DNA from: Alicyclobacillus tolerans
GTDB lineage: Bacteria > Bacillota > Bacilli > Alicyclobacillales > Alicyclobacillaceae
Direction: 5' to 3'
Assembly: GCF_900142255.1 (NCBI RefSeq)
Contig: NZ_FRAF01000001.1
Span: forward strand, 1 to 64,000
DNA: 64,000 nucleotides
Under the pieces are notes generated by a model that was not told where the DNA came from, searched no databases, and saw nothing but the letters and a program-made list of their open reading frames with translations. The translations under genes were made by a program, and so were the position numbers. The first letter of the stretch is position 1. Every line of letters starts with the position of its first letter. This document shows positions 42,316 through 51,023 of this stretch, piece after piece.

Positions 42316-43893
42316 CTAGTTTGTCTGGTTTTTCCCGAGAGAAGAACCATTGAATATGAAATCTGTCACTGAATATGGTTGAACAGAAATAGTTTTACCA
42401 AATTGATGAAAATGTTGATAGGTAATACCACTACTTTTTTCTCCATACGTATATTCTATACCCGTTCCATTGGGCCGAAAACCTTTTAAATCCAACGAGA
42501 CCTGGTAAACTTTATTTGGATTCTTGTTGATAATCATGACAGCCAATTTACCGTCTCTTAATTGCGTTGCATGTACAGCAATATCGGATACAGAAGCAGT
42601 AGAGCCAACAATAGTGGCCCCCGGCTTTACAAGGTCTCCAGCTAACTCAAAACCATAATAAGTTGGAAATGGCGTATTTACGGGTGGCTCAGTAACAGTA
42701 TTTCCAGAACTGGTTGTAACTGAACTACCATTAGACAAGAGCCCATAGTCGCCGTACGTAGTATTTCCATAGAGCGAAGGAGAGGTATTTCCTGCAAACG
42801 CCCCGTTATGCAAATCCCACCAATCTACATTAGCTGCTCCAGACTGTAGCCAACTTAACATATCATCATCCAGAAAGAGTGCGTTAACTAAACTTGTTGT
42901 CTGTTTGCCTGGATTATATGAGACAGAATTTGTTTCAGTTACGAATACTTTTAATCGCTTTGCTGCCGCTGGACTCAGGTCATTCGAAATCTCTTGACGC
43001 AATTCGGACATCATGAGAGGATTCTGGCTGGTAGAAGACAGCAGTCCACTATCTGATTCATTTCCAGGATTCTGAGCATACCAATGAACAATCACAAAGT
43101 TTACTGCGTCCGGATCCTGCTTTAAAGTATTTAAAACTGTCTTGTTCCAATCTGCTGGTGTTTTTACTCCCCATGGCCAATTAAATGGACAGGTTAAAAC
43201 AACTCCAATTTGAATTTTAGGATCTACTGCTTTCATAGCTTTAGAAAATTGAATAACATTCTGGGCATAAGTTTGAGGACTTTTTGAATGGTGTAAATCA
43301 ATTTCCCATTGGGCTCCGTAAAATCCATTTCCATAAACTTCATTACCTATTTCCCAATATTCAACATGGTCGTGATGTAGGATATTGGCATACTTTACTC
43401 AAGCTGCTGCTTCCTGTGGTTCACCACCACCAGTACCAGAAAAATTGGAACCATAGTTAACAGTAATAATAGGAGAAGCGCCTGCTTTTTTGGCAACATT
43501 CATGAAAGCGTTAAAATTAACGTTTGGATCAGCTCCTCCAGCATTTGCATCAATGGTTGTGCCAGTTTCCCAATTATAGTTATCTGCCGTAGAACCACCC
43601 GGAAAGCGTAAAGCTTCGACACCTATCGTTTTAAGCATTTTGGGGATGGATTTATCCAGTAAATTTTGATCCCAAGCAGCTGTATTCACACCAATAGCTG
43701 AGGGTGATATTGTCGCTAAAGGATCTTTTGTATTTACGGTAACCAGAACAGAATTACTCGAGTTGGCAGCTGTATTAGGCGAGCTGTTACTTGAATGATC
43801 ACTATTCTTATCAGCCATGACTGAAGGTGCGATAGCTACACATAAAGTCATAGCTGCACCTACACTTAAAAACATTTGTCTTAACTTAGGCAC
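42316..43893 (-). pseudogene. Secreted glycoside hydrolase split by one in-frame TGA
   Basis: From GTG 43893 (GGAGGA 7 bp upstream) a signal peptide (MPKLRQMFLSVGAAMTL, cleavage after VMA) leads into a GH clan-A-like arabinofuranosidase-type fold. It has ALRFPGGSTADNYNWETG, ITVNYGSN, then EAAA followed by TGA at codon 165 (43401-43399). Without any shift the frame continues VKYAN, VEYWEIGNEVYGNGFYGAQWE (acid/base Glu) and later VFVTETNSVSY (nucleophile Glu), to 42316. Relatives have Trp at the stop position, so a single TGG to TGA change is likely. There is a beta-sandwich C-terminal domain. Expression is under a strong promoter with an operator. It is either a recent pseudogene, a read-through gene or a sequencing error. 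Confidence 0.8.
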
Positions 43894-43938
43894 AACAACA
43901 TCCTCCAATCTTATAATGTGGAACTTATGTCTGATGAC

Positions 43939-43962
43939 ATTTTCGAAAGCGCTTTCGAAAAT
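43939..43962. promoter_or_regulatory. 24-bp perfect palindrome, LacI-family-like operator
   Basis: ATTTTCGAAAGC and GCTTTCGAAAAT are exact reverse complements with a central GC. The core GAAAGCGCTTTC resembles LacI/GalR-type operators, including catabolite-response elements, though the outer bases differ from cre. It sits directly downstream of the -10 of the glycosidase promoter, where a bound repressor would block initiation. No LacI-type gene is in the window. Confidence 0.8.
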
Positions 43963-43991
43963 ATTGTATAACAGCCAGAGAAAAAAATCAA
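43963..43991 (-). promoter_or_regulatory. Sigma-A promoter of the glycoside hydrolase gene
   Basis: TTGATT and TACAAT are spaced 17 bp on the minus strand. The palindromic operator starts immediately after the -10. Confidence 0.75.
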
Positions 43992-44072
43992 CTAAATTAT
44001 TAGAATATTTTTCATATATAGAATAGATTGGAATCGGTAAAAGATACGAATGAATATGTCTTGCGTATTCAT

Positions 44073-44945
44073 TTAATTGATTTTCTTCAGCAAAGAACAA
44101 AAACTCCTATAGAATTCCGCTTCCAATGCTGCTGCATGAATTGCATCCATATTTATATTTGTAAGATATGACTTCACAGTTAGATAAGCGAATACATAGC
44201 CAGAGCGTGGAGGCATTCCCGAAAATGGGAGGAATGAGGGATGGCGGGTAAAAAGTATTTGCATCTTTAAATCATCCAACTGATCCTCACTCTGCATCAT
44301 ATCATGCAATTTTTCATCATTCGCCTGAGTCCAAAGGAAAGTTTCTGGCGGCACAAAACAATATTCATAGGCCGGACGATCAGGCTGAATGCTCTCTGAA
44401 AAACATATGGATAGCCCCTCTGTCATACAGCGATCCCAAACGTTAGTATTAAAAATATCACGTTGAAGCATTGTTTGTCGTTTCCAATGGTGAGCTTCAT
44501 GAGCAAGCAGCAACTCAATCTCTCTTAAATCTCCACCTGTAGACTCTAAACAAAGAACAGTAATAGAGCGATTTTTGTATATAGTGGAATAAATAGTGGT
44601 ACAATCTAGCCCGACTATCACATAAATATCCTGTTCATTTAGGGGATATTCAAGTAACTGACACAAACGTTCCGTAATTTCCACAATGCTTTTCTCAAAA
44701 GACATCATATCTGTCATTGAATGATATAAGGATAGATATTTTTCCCAATCAATTTGTTGAACCTTTTGTTTTATTTGAGATAAAGACATAAAATTTTTTG
44801 GCTGAAAATGAATTTTATTGAGTATATCCCAGTTCTTTTGAAGATAATCTTGAAAAAAGATAGCCTCATTGTTTAGAATCCGAGAATTATGAGATAAACG
44901 AGAAATACTATCCATAAAATCACGGTAAATCCAATTCCAATTCAC
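44073..44945 (-). CDS. Predicted zinc-dependent protease (DUF2268-like), 290 aa
   Basis: A gluzincin motif HEAHH (149-153, H-E-x-x-H) is followed 23 residues later by the third-ligand region MTEGLSICFSE (Glu176). The rest has helix-rich character with no signal peptide or membrane segment. The layout matches the protein at 8379-9212, but sequence is otherwise different. GTG 44945 has GAAGGGG 6 bp upstream. The gene is followed, after the promoter and operator region, by the interrupted glycosidase on the same strand; they are probably separate units. Confidence 0.7.
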   Translation of the reverse strand: MNWNWIYRDFMDSISRLSHNSRILNNEAIFFQDYLQKNWDILNKIHFQPKNFMSLSQIKQKVQQIDWEKYLSLYHSMTDMMSFEKSIVEITERLCQLLEYPLNEQDIYVIVGLDCTTIYSTIYKNRSITVLCLESTGGDLREIELLLAHEAHHWKRQTMLQRDIFNTNVWDRCMTEGLSICFSESIQPDRPAYEYCFVPPETFLWTQANDEKLHDMMQSEDQLDDLKMQILFTRHPSFLPFSGMPPRSGYVFAYLTVKSYLTNINMDAIHAAALEAEFYRSFCSLLKKIN

Positions 44946-45086
44946 CCATACCCCTTCTCTCCAACCTCAATAATTCGTTGCCAAAAGATTTTTTAAGCTC
45001 ATTTTAAGTATTACACAAAATGGTTTTGACGTTCTCTAAGAAAATTGTGACACGCTTTTTCATCGTCTAAAATTTAGTTTAAATTG

Positions 45087-45114
45087 TTTACATGATCATC
45101 GCTATTGCTAAAAT
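45087..45114 (+). promoter_or_regulatory. Probable promoter of the Dam-type methylase gene
   Basis: TTTACA and TAAAAT are 16 bp apart with a TG before the -10 (TGCTAAAAT). A GATC lies in the spacer at 45094-45097, which is the sequence a Dam enzyme would methylate. Confidence 0.55.
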
Positions 45115-45210
45115 GGTAAAATTTCATCTTAGGGTTAACTTGTTGAACAAGCCATGAATCACTGGTTTTTTCGAAAATAGTAATTCAGCTTGGCTGAGCG
45201 GAGTGAGTAT

Positions 45211-46026
45211 ATGAAACCTTTTTTGAAGTGGGCTGGAAATAAACATCGCATCATGGATAAAATTCGAGAACTTCTACCGCATGGTCGACGCTTAATTGAA
45301 CCTTTTGCGGGTTCAGCTGCCGTATTTCTTAATACAGATTATAAAGAAAATATACTTAATGATATGAATTCCGACCTTATCCACTTGTTTATGACACTTA
45401 AAGAATATGGATTGTCTTTTATCGACGAATGCAAACAGTTATTTATCGACGAAAATAATACACCCCAAGCTTATTATCAATTAAGGGAAGAATTTAATCA
45501 AACAACTGACCTCATCCGTAAAGCAGCATTGTTTCTTTATTTAAATCGACACGGTTATAACGGTTTGTGCAGATATAACTCATTCGGTCATTATAATGTC
45601 CCGTTTGGAAGATATAAAAAACCATATTTTCCATACAAAGAAATGGTCATATTTTATCAAAAAGCACAGACAGCTCATTTTATTTCAGAAGACTTTGAAT
45701 CAGTAATGAACCAAGCAGAATTGGGAGATGTCATTTATTGTGATCCACCGTATGTACCAATTTCCCAAACAGCCAACTTTACCAGTTACCATGCTAATGG
45801 ATTCGGTCCAGAAGAGCAATTGCGTTTAGCGAAAGTTGCAGAAGAACTTTCTAAAAAAGGAATTCCTGTACTCATCTCTAACCATTTTAGTGATTTTACA
45901 CTAAAGGCCTATTCCTTAGCTGAAATTTCAATTTTTGACGTACAAAGATTTATTAGTTGTGATGGAAAAAAACGCAAAAAGGTAACAGAACTACTTGCTT
46001 TATTTTCAGGAAAGAAATCCATATAG
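45211..46026 (+). CDS. dam: Adenine-specific DNA methyltransferase, Dam (D12) family, 271 aa
   Basis: It transfers methyl from SAM to N6 of adenine in DNA. The D12-class order is seen: N-terminal MKPFLKWAGNKHRIM, SAM-binding LIEPFAGSAAVFLN (residues 32-39), the middle with NRHGYNGLCRYNSFGHYNVPFG, catalytic DPPY (178-181) and a C-terminal VQRFISCDGKKRKKVTELL. This closely resembles GATC-specific Dam/DpnM enzymes, but target specificity is only inferred. ATG 45211 has CGGAGTGA about 8 bp upstream; the TTG at 45190 has no site. No restriction endonuclease gene is adjacent, so it is solitary here. Confidence 0.9.
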   Translation: MKPFLKWAGNKHRIMDKIRELLPHGRRLIEPFAGSAAVFLNTDYKENILNDMNSDLIHLFMTLKEYGLSFIDECKQLFIDENNTPQAYYQLREEFNQTTDLIRKAALFLYLNRHGYNGLCRYNSFGHYNVPFGRYKKPYFPYKEMVIFYQKAQTAHFISEDFESVMNQAELGDVIYCDPPYVPISQTANFTSYHANGFGPEEQLRLAKVAEELSKKGIPVLISNHFSDFTLKAYSLAEISIFDVQRFISCDGKKRKKVTELLALFSGKKSI

Positions 46027-46122
46027 GATTGAAAGATTTTGGTTTAATTTATTAAATTAAACGTAAAATTCCAGCCTTTACGTTAGTGAGGTAGTCGAAA
46101 ATGAAAATGTAACTCTCAGACC

Positions 46123-46623
46123 TTAAAGTAATCTCTTTTCCAATTCAATCTCATCGTGTATCTCAATATCGTGATCGCCTTTTAAAGGTATGGTTGGTTT
46201 GATGCACCTTGCTTCGTCAATGGCTCCAGGATACACAGCGGTTATTCTATACCCCCGCTTTTGATAAAAACGCAGTGCATCCAGGTTATCATTGCTTGTA
46301 ATAAGCCATACTCTCCGACACCCTCTGCGCGAAGCCTCTTGTTCTACAGCAGCAAGTAATCGAGTGCCAACACCGCTTGCTGGAGAAAGAGCATTAATGC
46401 TCATAAGTTCACAATTATTCTCCATATCAAAACGGTATGTAGCAGCACCAACATATCCGTTTTCATCTTTAGCCATCACCGAGTGGAGGTCATGAAGGTA
46501 AAATACATGACCTCTACTCACCATGGCTTCACCTCCCCATTCTACTTGCCACAGTTGATTGAGCCAGCGCAGATCCTCTTCTTCGTTTGGTGAAAAAATC
46601 TTTATTTTCAAATGATCATTCAT
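46123..46623 (-). CDS. GNAT-family N-acetyltransferase, 166 aa
   Basis: The acetyl-CoA-binding motif is seen in SINALSPASGVGTRLLAAVEQEASRRGCRRVWLITSNDNLDALRFYQKRGYRITAVYPGAI, which covers motif A and the C-terminal beta-bulge region. Sequence before it (NGYVGAATYRF) is the usual strand pair. The substrate cannot be told; the protein resembles many single-domain acetyltransferases of small molecules. The start ATG 46623 has GGGAGGA upstream. It is followed on the same strand, after a terminator, by rnpB in the opposite order, so it is an independent unit. Confidence 0.83.
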   Translation of the reverse strand: MNDHLKIKIFSPNEEEDLRWLNQLWQVEWGGEAMVSRGHVFYLHDLHSVMAKDENGYVGAATYRFDMENNCELMSINALSPASGVGTRLLAAVEQEASRRGCRRVWLITSNDNLDALRFYQKRGYRITAVYPGAIDEARCIKPTIPLKGDHDIEIHDEIELEKRLL

Positions 46624-46694
46624 TCAATAATCCTCCCATCCCATCATACAAACAAAAATTAACATACAACCATTTGAAACTCTATTTAGAGATA

Positions 46695-46728
46695 CCAAAA
46701 ACCCACAAGACATTCGCCCTGTGGGTTT
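46695..46728 (-). terminator. Terminator of rnpB
   Basis: AACCCACA pairs with TGTGGGTT around a 12-nt loop. On the minus strand it ends in TTTTTGG, just after the RNase P RNA 3' end. Confidence 0.75.
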
Positions 46729-46734
46729 GGAAGA

Positions 46735-47170
46735 CTGCAAGAAGCAAGCCTGTAAGCCGAGTTCTGTACTCCGGTGCTACAAACGGCACTCTCGTCAAGT
46801 GCAAAACAATCAAAGAAATGCCTCGCACGTGTGGAGCAGCAATCATCTATCTAGGCCGACTGTTGCCAGCCAGCTCAAGCAACCTACCCGAGTGCGTGAC
46901 GGGCAGCCACATTTGCACTCCTATGCGGTCTTGCTCCAGGTGGGGTTTACCTAGCCAGCTTGTCTCCAAGCTGCTGGTGCGCTCTTACCGCACCGTTGCA
47001 ACCTTGCCTGTACCCTTAAGAGAGCCATCGGCGGTCTACATTTCTGTGGCACTATCCCTAGGATCGCTCCCGCCGGACGTTATCCGGCACCCTGCCCTAT
47101 GGAGCTCGGACTTTCCTCCCATGCGGCCTTTCGGCACTGCATCGGCGATTGCCCAGCTTACTTCTACAGC
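46735..47170 (-). ncRNA. rnpB: RNase P RNA, class A-type architecture
   Basis: On the minus strand the conserved catalytic-core blocks appear in order: GGGAGGAAAGTCCGAGCTCC, AGGGCAGGGTGCC, AGTGCCACAGAAA, ACCGCCGATGGC, GTGCGGTAAGAGCGCACC, GGTAAACCCCACC and, near the 3' end, TAGATAGATGATTGC. The 5' end CTGTAGAAGTAAGC pairs with the 3' end GCTTACAGGCTTGCTTCT to form helix P1. The GGGTGCC and ACCGCCGATGGC blocks are of the E. coli-like class A. Bacillus-type class B RNAs differ there. It processes pre-tRNA 5' ends with the RnpA protein. The exact ends are within a few bases. Confidence 0.93.
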
Positions 47171-47239
47171 CTAGATGATTAAGTATAAAGATTAAAACAG
47201 ATCACCGCAATACATCGAATATTCCTCCAGAGGAAACAC

Positions 47240-48043
47240 TTAGATCCAATAAAACGGATCGGCCGAAATTACAGGAACTTCAATTTTTACTTCGCCAATA
47301 TGGTTTACTAATTCCTGCAAACGTTGGGCAAGCACAGGAAGCGATAGCTGTTCCATAGCTGCGTGCGTACAGTCGACAACCGCCAGTCCAGCATCTGTAG
47401 CATCTACAGCTGCATGATGATTGATATCAGCCGTCACTAATACGTCAGCCGATTTTTCCAGAGCTACATCCATAAAATCTCGACCACTACCACCCAGTAC
47501 TGCTACACGAGCGATTTTTCGATCGGGCAAACCACTAAATCGAATGCCGCTTTGCCCCATTCTGTCTTTCACTCGTTGAGCGAACTGTTGAAGTGTCATG
47601 GGTTGCAAAAGTTGACCAATCCGTCCAAGACCGATAGTTCTGTCCTCAGCCGTAACGCCAGTTGGAACAAGAATCTCTACATCCTGTAGTTCAAGATGTT
47701 CTGCCAAAATGTCATTAACTCCACCAGGAGCTACATCCCAATTGGTATGGGCTGCATAAATAGACAAATTTGCTGACAGTGCAATTGCCAGTGCTTGACC
47801 AGTAGTCGTATGAGTCAAAATTTTTCGCAACGGATGATAAAAAAGAGCGTGGTGTGTAATTAACATATCCACTTTAGCCTCAACCGCAGCAACAATGATG
47901 GATGGTTGAGCTTCTAAAGCAATCCAAATTTTTTGCACTTTTGCTTTAGGAGAGCCGATTTGTAAACCAATAACATCTTTAGGCAATGCCCAGTTTGGAT
48001 GCGCGATTTCTTCCATAGCATGGATTACATCTTGAACTTCCAA
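47240..48043 (-). CDS. yqfO: Nif3-like dinuclear metal centre protein YqfO, 267 aa
   Basis: Nif3/DUF34 proteins form a hexamer with a dinuclear metal site. Family motifs are LEAQPSIIVAAVEAKVDMLITHHALFYHPL (His-His ligands), AAHTNWDVAPGGVNDILAE, IGLGRIGQ, the AVLGGSGRDFMDVA element and ADVLVTADINHHAAVDA. It is the short form, without the PII/CutA-like insert of Bacillus YqfO. TTG 48043 has GAGGGGG 7 bp upstream. It starts 4 bp after trmK, and this order (trmK-yqfO) is conserved. The precise function is not established. Confidence 0.92.
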   Translation of the reverse strand: MEVQDVIHAMEEIAHPNWALPKDVIGLQIGSPKAKVQKIWIALEAQPSIIVAAVEAKVDMLITHHALFYHPLRKILTHTTTGQALAIALSANLSIYAAHTNWDVAPGGVNDILAEHLELQDVEILVPTGVTAEDRTIGLGRIGQLLQPMTLQQFAQRVKDRMGQSGIRFSGLPDRKIARVAVLGGSGRDFMDVALEKSADVLVTADINHHAAVDATDAGLAVVDCTHAAMEQLSLPVLAQRLQELVNHIGEVKIEVPVISADPFYWI

Positions 48044-48046
48044 GCA

Positions 48047-48835
48047 TCATCCCCCTCTTTCACTCGATAATTTTGCCTGCCAATTTTTGATCCACTCAAT
48101 ATCACCCAGCAATTCTTGACGACGCTTGTCCGTTTCGAAACGAGGAAGATACGAAATGTTATAGTTAGGGTGTGGCATTTGTTGGAGAATGTTCTGGTAT
48201 TTCTGTATTTCAACCTGCAAATATTGTTCTACGTCTATGGTTGGCCGCTGTAAATTCAAAGGTCCGTATTGATAGGCCATCCGTTTATCCCACTCATCTG
48301 GAAATAACTGATAAGCAACATCAAATGCATACTCATTGCGTATAGCCTGTATACATTGATAAAACCTGCCATCTTCTTTAAGTATTGACTCATCTTGTAG
48401 AAAAAAATGATGCTGATAGAGCCACTGTCTGAGCTTAGAATATGCATTCATTGGCTGCAACAGCAACATTCGAGTGTGTTCAACAACTGAGGGCGATTGC
48501 ATGAGAATTTCTGTTATTGTCGAGCCTCCCATACCGGCAATCACCACTGTGTCCACTTCTCCAGGTTGTACAGTCGAGAGACCATCTCCTAAACGGACGT
48601 CAATGAGATCTGTAAGGCCTGCCTGTGAAATCTGCTTACTAGCGCGTTCGACCGGCCCTACCGCAACATCAGAGGCAATAGCTGTATGAATTCTACCCAT
48701 TTGTACAGCTGCAATCGGCAATAAAGCGTGATCGGTACCTACATCCACCAAGCTTGCTTCAGATGGGATACGTGACAATAGCCATGAAAGACGATAAGAA
48801 ATTGAAATCGTAGGTTTATGTTCTTCATTCATCAT
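48047..48835 (-). CDS. trmK: tRNA (adenine(22)-N1)-methyltransferase TrmK, 262 aa
   Basis: TrmK methylates A22 of tRNAs using SAM. After the start, ISYRLSWLLSRIPSEASLVDVGTDHALLPIAAVQ contains the SAM-binding motif, followed by AIASDVAVGPVERASKQI, DVRLGDGL and VVIAGMGGSTITEIL (the family NPPY-like position). A helical C-terminal domain follows. The start is ATG 48835 because the upstream DUF218 gene ends at 48885; the longer frame to 49045 would overlap it. It is one residue away from a second ATG. It lies in the conserved rpoD-trmK-yqfO neighbourhood, here interrupted by an acyl-CoA dehydrogenase and YdcF-type genes. Confidence 0.9.
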   Translation of the reverse strand: MMNEEHKPTISISYRLSWLLSRIPSEASLVDVGTDHALLPIAAVQMGRIHTAIASDVAVGPVERASKQISQAGLTDLIDVRLGDGLSTVQPGEVDTVVIAGMGGSTITEILMQSPSVVEHTRMLLLQPMNAYSKLRQWLYQHHFFLQDESILKEDGRFYQCIQAIRNEYAFDVAYQLFPDEWDKRMAYQYGPLNLQRPTIDVEQYLQVEIQKYQNILQQMPHPNYNISYLPRFETDKRRQELLGDIEWIKNWQAKLSSERGG

Positions 48836-48884
48836 ACGCGCATTGTAACTCAGGAAAGAAAGACAATCAAAACCGCAATGCACA

Positions 48885-49478
48885 TTAAGTCCAGGAGGAT
48901 TTTCGAAGGAGAGTGTACTGAATACGAGCAAAAATTTCCCGCACAGCGTAACGTCTCTCCTGTTTGCCTGATTTCGCTGCATACCCGCTGGCAGGAATAG
49001 AAAGTTTTTTAGCAACCGCAAGGGCCCGTGGCAGATGATAATCACTTGTTACAATAATGGCGTCTGCAAATCCCAAGCTGTTCATCAGTAACAAAGAATT
49101 GCGAAGATTTTCCCAGGTATCGGAAGATTTGTGTTCTTCGAAAATAACATGCGGCGCTACGCCGTTCATTACAAGAAATCGTTTCATGGAATGTGACTCT
49201 GTGACTTTTTCATCCTGACCACGCCCACCGCTCACTATAATAGCTTGCATATACCCCATTCGATATAAGTCTATAGCCGCGTGCAATCGACGAATCAAGG
49301 GTGGAGATGGCCGATAACCATCTGTAAAAGCCCCTAAAACAATAGCCACATCTGCTGGAACAGGCCGAATATTACGCCCCTGTGCCGATAACTGTTCTGC
49401 CATAATCGCTAGGAGTCGATAAATCAGTAAAGGAGCACATAGGAATAGAAGCAACAAGAATAGAATGGTTTTCCACAT
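48885..49478 (-). CDS. YdcF/ElyC (DUF218) membrane protein, 197 aa
   Basis: An N-terminal hydrophobic helix (residues 4-25) is followed by the DUF218 domain: ADVAIVLGAFTDG, LIRRLHAAIDLYRMGYMQAIIVSGGRGQDEKVTESHSMKRFLVMNGV, and SSDTWENLRNS. The C-terminal AIIVTSDYHLPRALAVAKKL is present. Relatives such as ElyC influence lipid carrier or envelope homeostasis, without a settled biochemical activity. It has AAGAAGG upstream of ATG 49478. It sits between acyl-CoA dehydrogenase and trmK on the same strand. Confidence 0.85.
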   Translation of the reverse strand: MWKTILFLLLLFLCAPLLIYRLLAIMAEQLSAQGRNIRPVPADVAIVLGAFTDGYRPSPPLIRRLHAAIDLYRMGYMQAIIVSGGRGQDEKVTESHSMKRFLVMNGVAPHVIFEEHKSSDTWENLRNSLLLMNSLGFADAIIVTSDYHLPRALAVAKKLSIPASGYAAKSGKQERRYAVREIFARIQYTLLRKSSWT

Positions 49479-49555
49479 TCTTACACCTTCTTTTTAGCCC
49501 CTTTTTTCGATCTCTTTGTACACGCTAAGACGTTATTCTCTACAATCGAGAAATA

Positions 49556-49581
49556 GACCGATTCAATAAAAAGAATCGGTC
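49556..49581 (-). terminator. Hairpin after the acyl-CoA dehydrogenase gene
   Basis: GACCGATTC and GAATCGGTC pair perfectly with an 8-nt A-rich loop. On the minus strand a short T-rich tail (TATTTCTC) follows. Confidence 0.6.
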
Positions 49582-49624
49582 CAAAAGAATGTCCACTCTT
49601 TATCTTACTTTTTAAGAGAATTGA

Positions 49625-50758
49625 TTAGCACCCAAGTTGGCGTGCAATGACAAGACGCTGTACTTCAGACGTTCCCTCACCAATTTCAATGAGTTTGGCG
49701 TCACGCAAATGCCGCTCGACGGGGTATTCGCGCATATATCCATTACCACCAAGAACTTGAATGGCATCAAGACAAGTTTGGGTACAGGTTTCAGAAGCAA
49801 AAAGTTTGGCAAATGCGGCTTCTTTGGTGTATGGACGATTTTGATCATGCAACCAAGCTGCTTTGTATACTGCATTGCGAGCCAAATCAAGATGCATGGC
49901 CATATCCGCCAATTTATTGGAAACCGATTGAAATTTCGATATAGGTTTACCAAACTGTTCGCGACTTTTACTATACTCCAAAGCCGTATCAAAAGCGGCT
50001 TGGGCTATACCAATGGCCAATGCGGCAATTGCAACTCGTCCGTTGTCCAATGTGGCTAAAAATTGGCGAAAACCACGATGCAAGGGCCCCAATAAATTTT
50101 CTTTAGGAATTCGTACATCTTCCAAGATCAACTCAACCGTATTAGAAGCTCGCATTCCCATTTTTTCATAAGCTTTGCTTACAGAAAAACCTGGAGCATC
50201 TGTAGGAACGATAAAGGCACTAATTCCTCGATTTTCTTTGTCTGTCAATGCTGTAAGCACTACATATTTGGCATATCCACCATTGGTATTATATATTTTT
50301 GTACCGTTGATGACCCATTCGTCGCCTTTCAAGCGAGCTGTCGTTTTAGTACCACCCGCATCGGAACCTGCACCATTCTCTGTCAGACCAAAGGAACCCA
50401 GTGCTTCGCCTTTCGCTAAAGGAACAAGATATTTTTTCTTTTGTTCTTCAGTTCCAAAATGTAAAATCGGCATCGATGCAAGAGAGATATGTGCCTCATA
50501 ACTCAATGCTGTTCCCGCACAAGCTTGACCAAGTTCTTCAAGCGCCAAGCAGTAACTGATAAAATCAGCACCCGATCCTCCATACTCTTCAGGGATGGGC
50601 AAGCCAAGTAAGCCTAGTTTACCCATCTTTTCGAAAATTTCTATCGGAAAACGTTCGGTACGATCTAATTCCGCTGCAATCGGTTTGATTTCTCTCTGCG
50701 CAAAATCACGAACGGTTTCCCGAATCATTTTCTGTTCTGGCGTAAAGTCAAAATCCAC
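49625..50758 (-). CDS. Acyl-CoA dehydrogenase, 377 aa
   Basis: This FAD enzyme introduces the alpha-beta double bond into acyl-CoA. Family sequence is full length: [73 protein letters not shown], the [24 protein letters not shown] and the catalytic base region [19 protein letters not shown]. It looks closest to short/medium-chain or isovaleryl-type dehydrogenases. GTG 50758 has GGGAGGG 6 bp upstream. It stands between rpoD and ydcF-like genes; no other beta-oxidation gene is nearby. Together with scoAB it hints at branched-chain or fatty-acid degradation. Confidence 0.92.
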   Translation of the reverse strand: MDFDFTPEQKMIRETVRDFAQREIKPIAAELDRTERFPIEIFEKMGKLGLLGLPIPEEYGGSGADFISYCLALEELGQACAGTALSYEAHISLASMPILHFGTEEQKKKYLVPLAKGEALGSFGLTENGAGSDAGGTKTTARLKGDEWVINGTKIYNTNGGYAKYVVLTALTDKENRGISAFIVPTDAPGFSVSKAYEKMGMRASNTVELILEDVRIPKENLLGPLHRGFRQFLATLDNGRVAIAALAIGIAQAAFDTALEYSKSREQFGKPISKFQSVSNKLADMAMHLDLARNAVYKAAWLHDQNRPYTKEAAFAKLFASETCTQTCLDAIQVLGGNGYMREYPVERHLRDAKLIEIGEGTSEVQRLVIARQLGC

Positions 50759-50950
50759 TCCTATCCCTCCCAAACTCTGTCTTAGAAATTATAGCGATCA
50801 AACGAAAGCGCTTGCAATAGGTTGGTATAAAGTCGGAGAATACTGAAGATTGCATTTTGTAGGATGATAGCTTGATAACTGCGTGACAAGTTCACCCTAA
50901 AACTGCCTGCTGACTATAGGCAAACCGCTTTTTATGACAATCACAATGAT

Positions 50951-50988
50951 AAACAAAAAAGTCCCTCAGACATCTTGAGTATCTGAGG
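50951..50988 (-). terminator. Terminator of rpoD
   Basis: CCTCAGA (50964-50970) and TCTGAGG (50982-50988) pair, followed on the minus strand by GGACTTTTTT. The sequence GTCCCTCAG-N-CATCT repeats a motif found in the hairpin at 34782-34849. Confidence 0.8.
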
Positions 50989-51023
50989 AGACATTTTCTT
51001 ACAGCCACTGACATGCTCATGGT

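Noticed and set aside
45190-46026. Possible restriction-modification system with the Dam-type methylase
   Set aside because: The neighbours are a zinc protease, a GNAT acetyltransferase and rnpB; no endonuclease or specificity gene is present.
46587-47174. Plus-strand 195-codon frame
   Set aside because: It lies opposite the RNase P RNA, whose structured, G+C-rich sequence is free of stops by chance.
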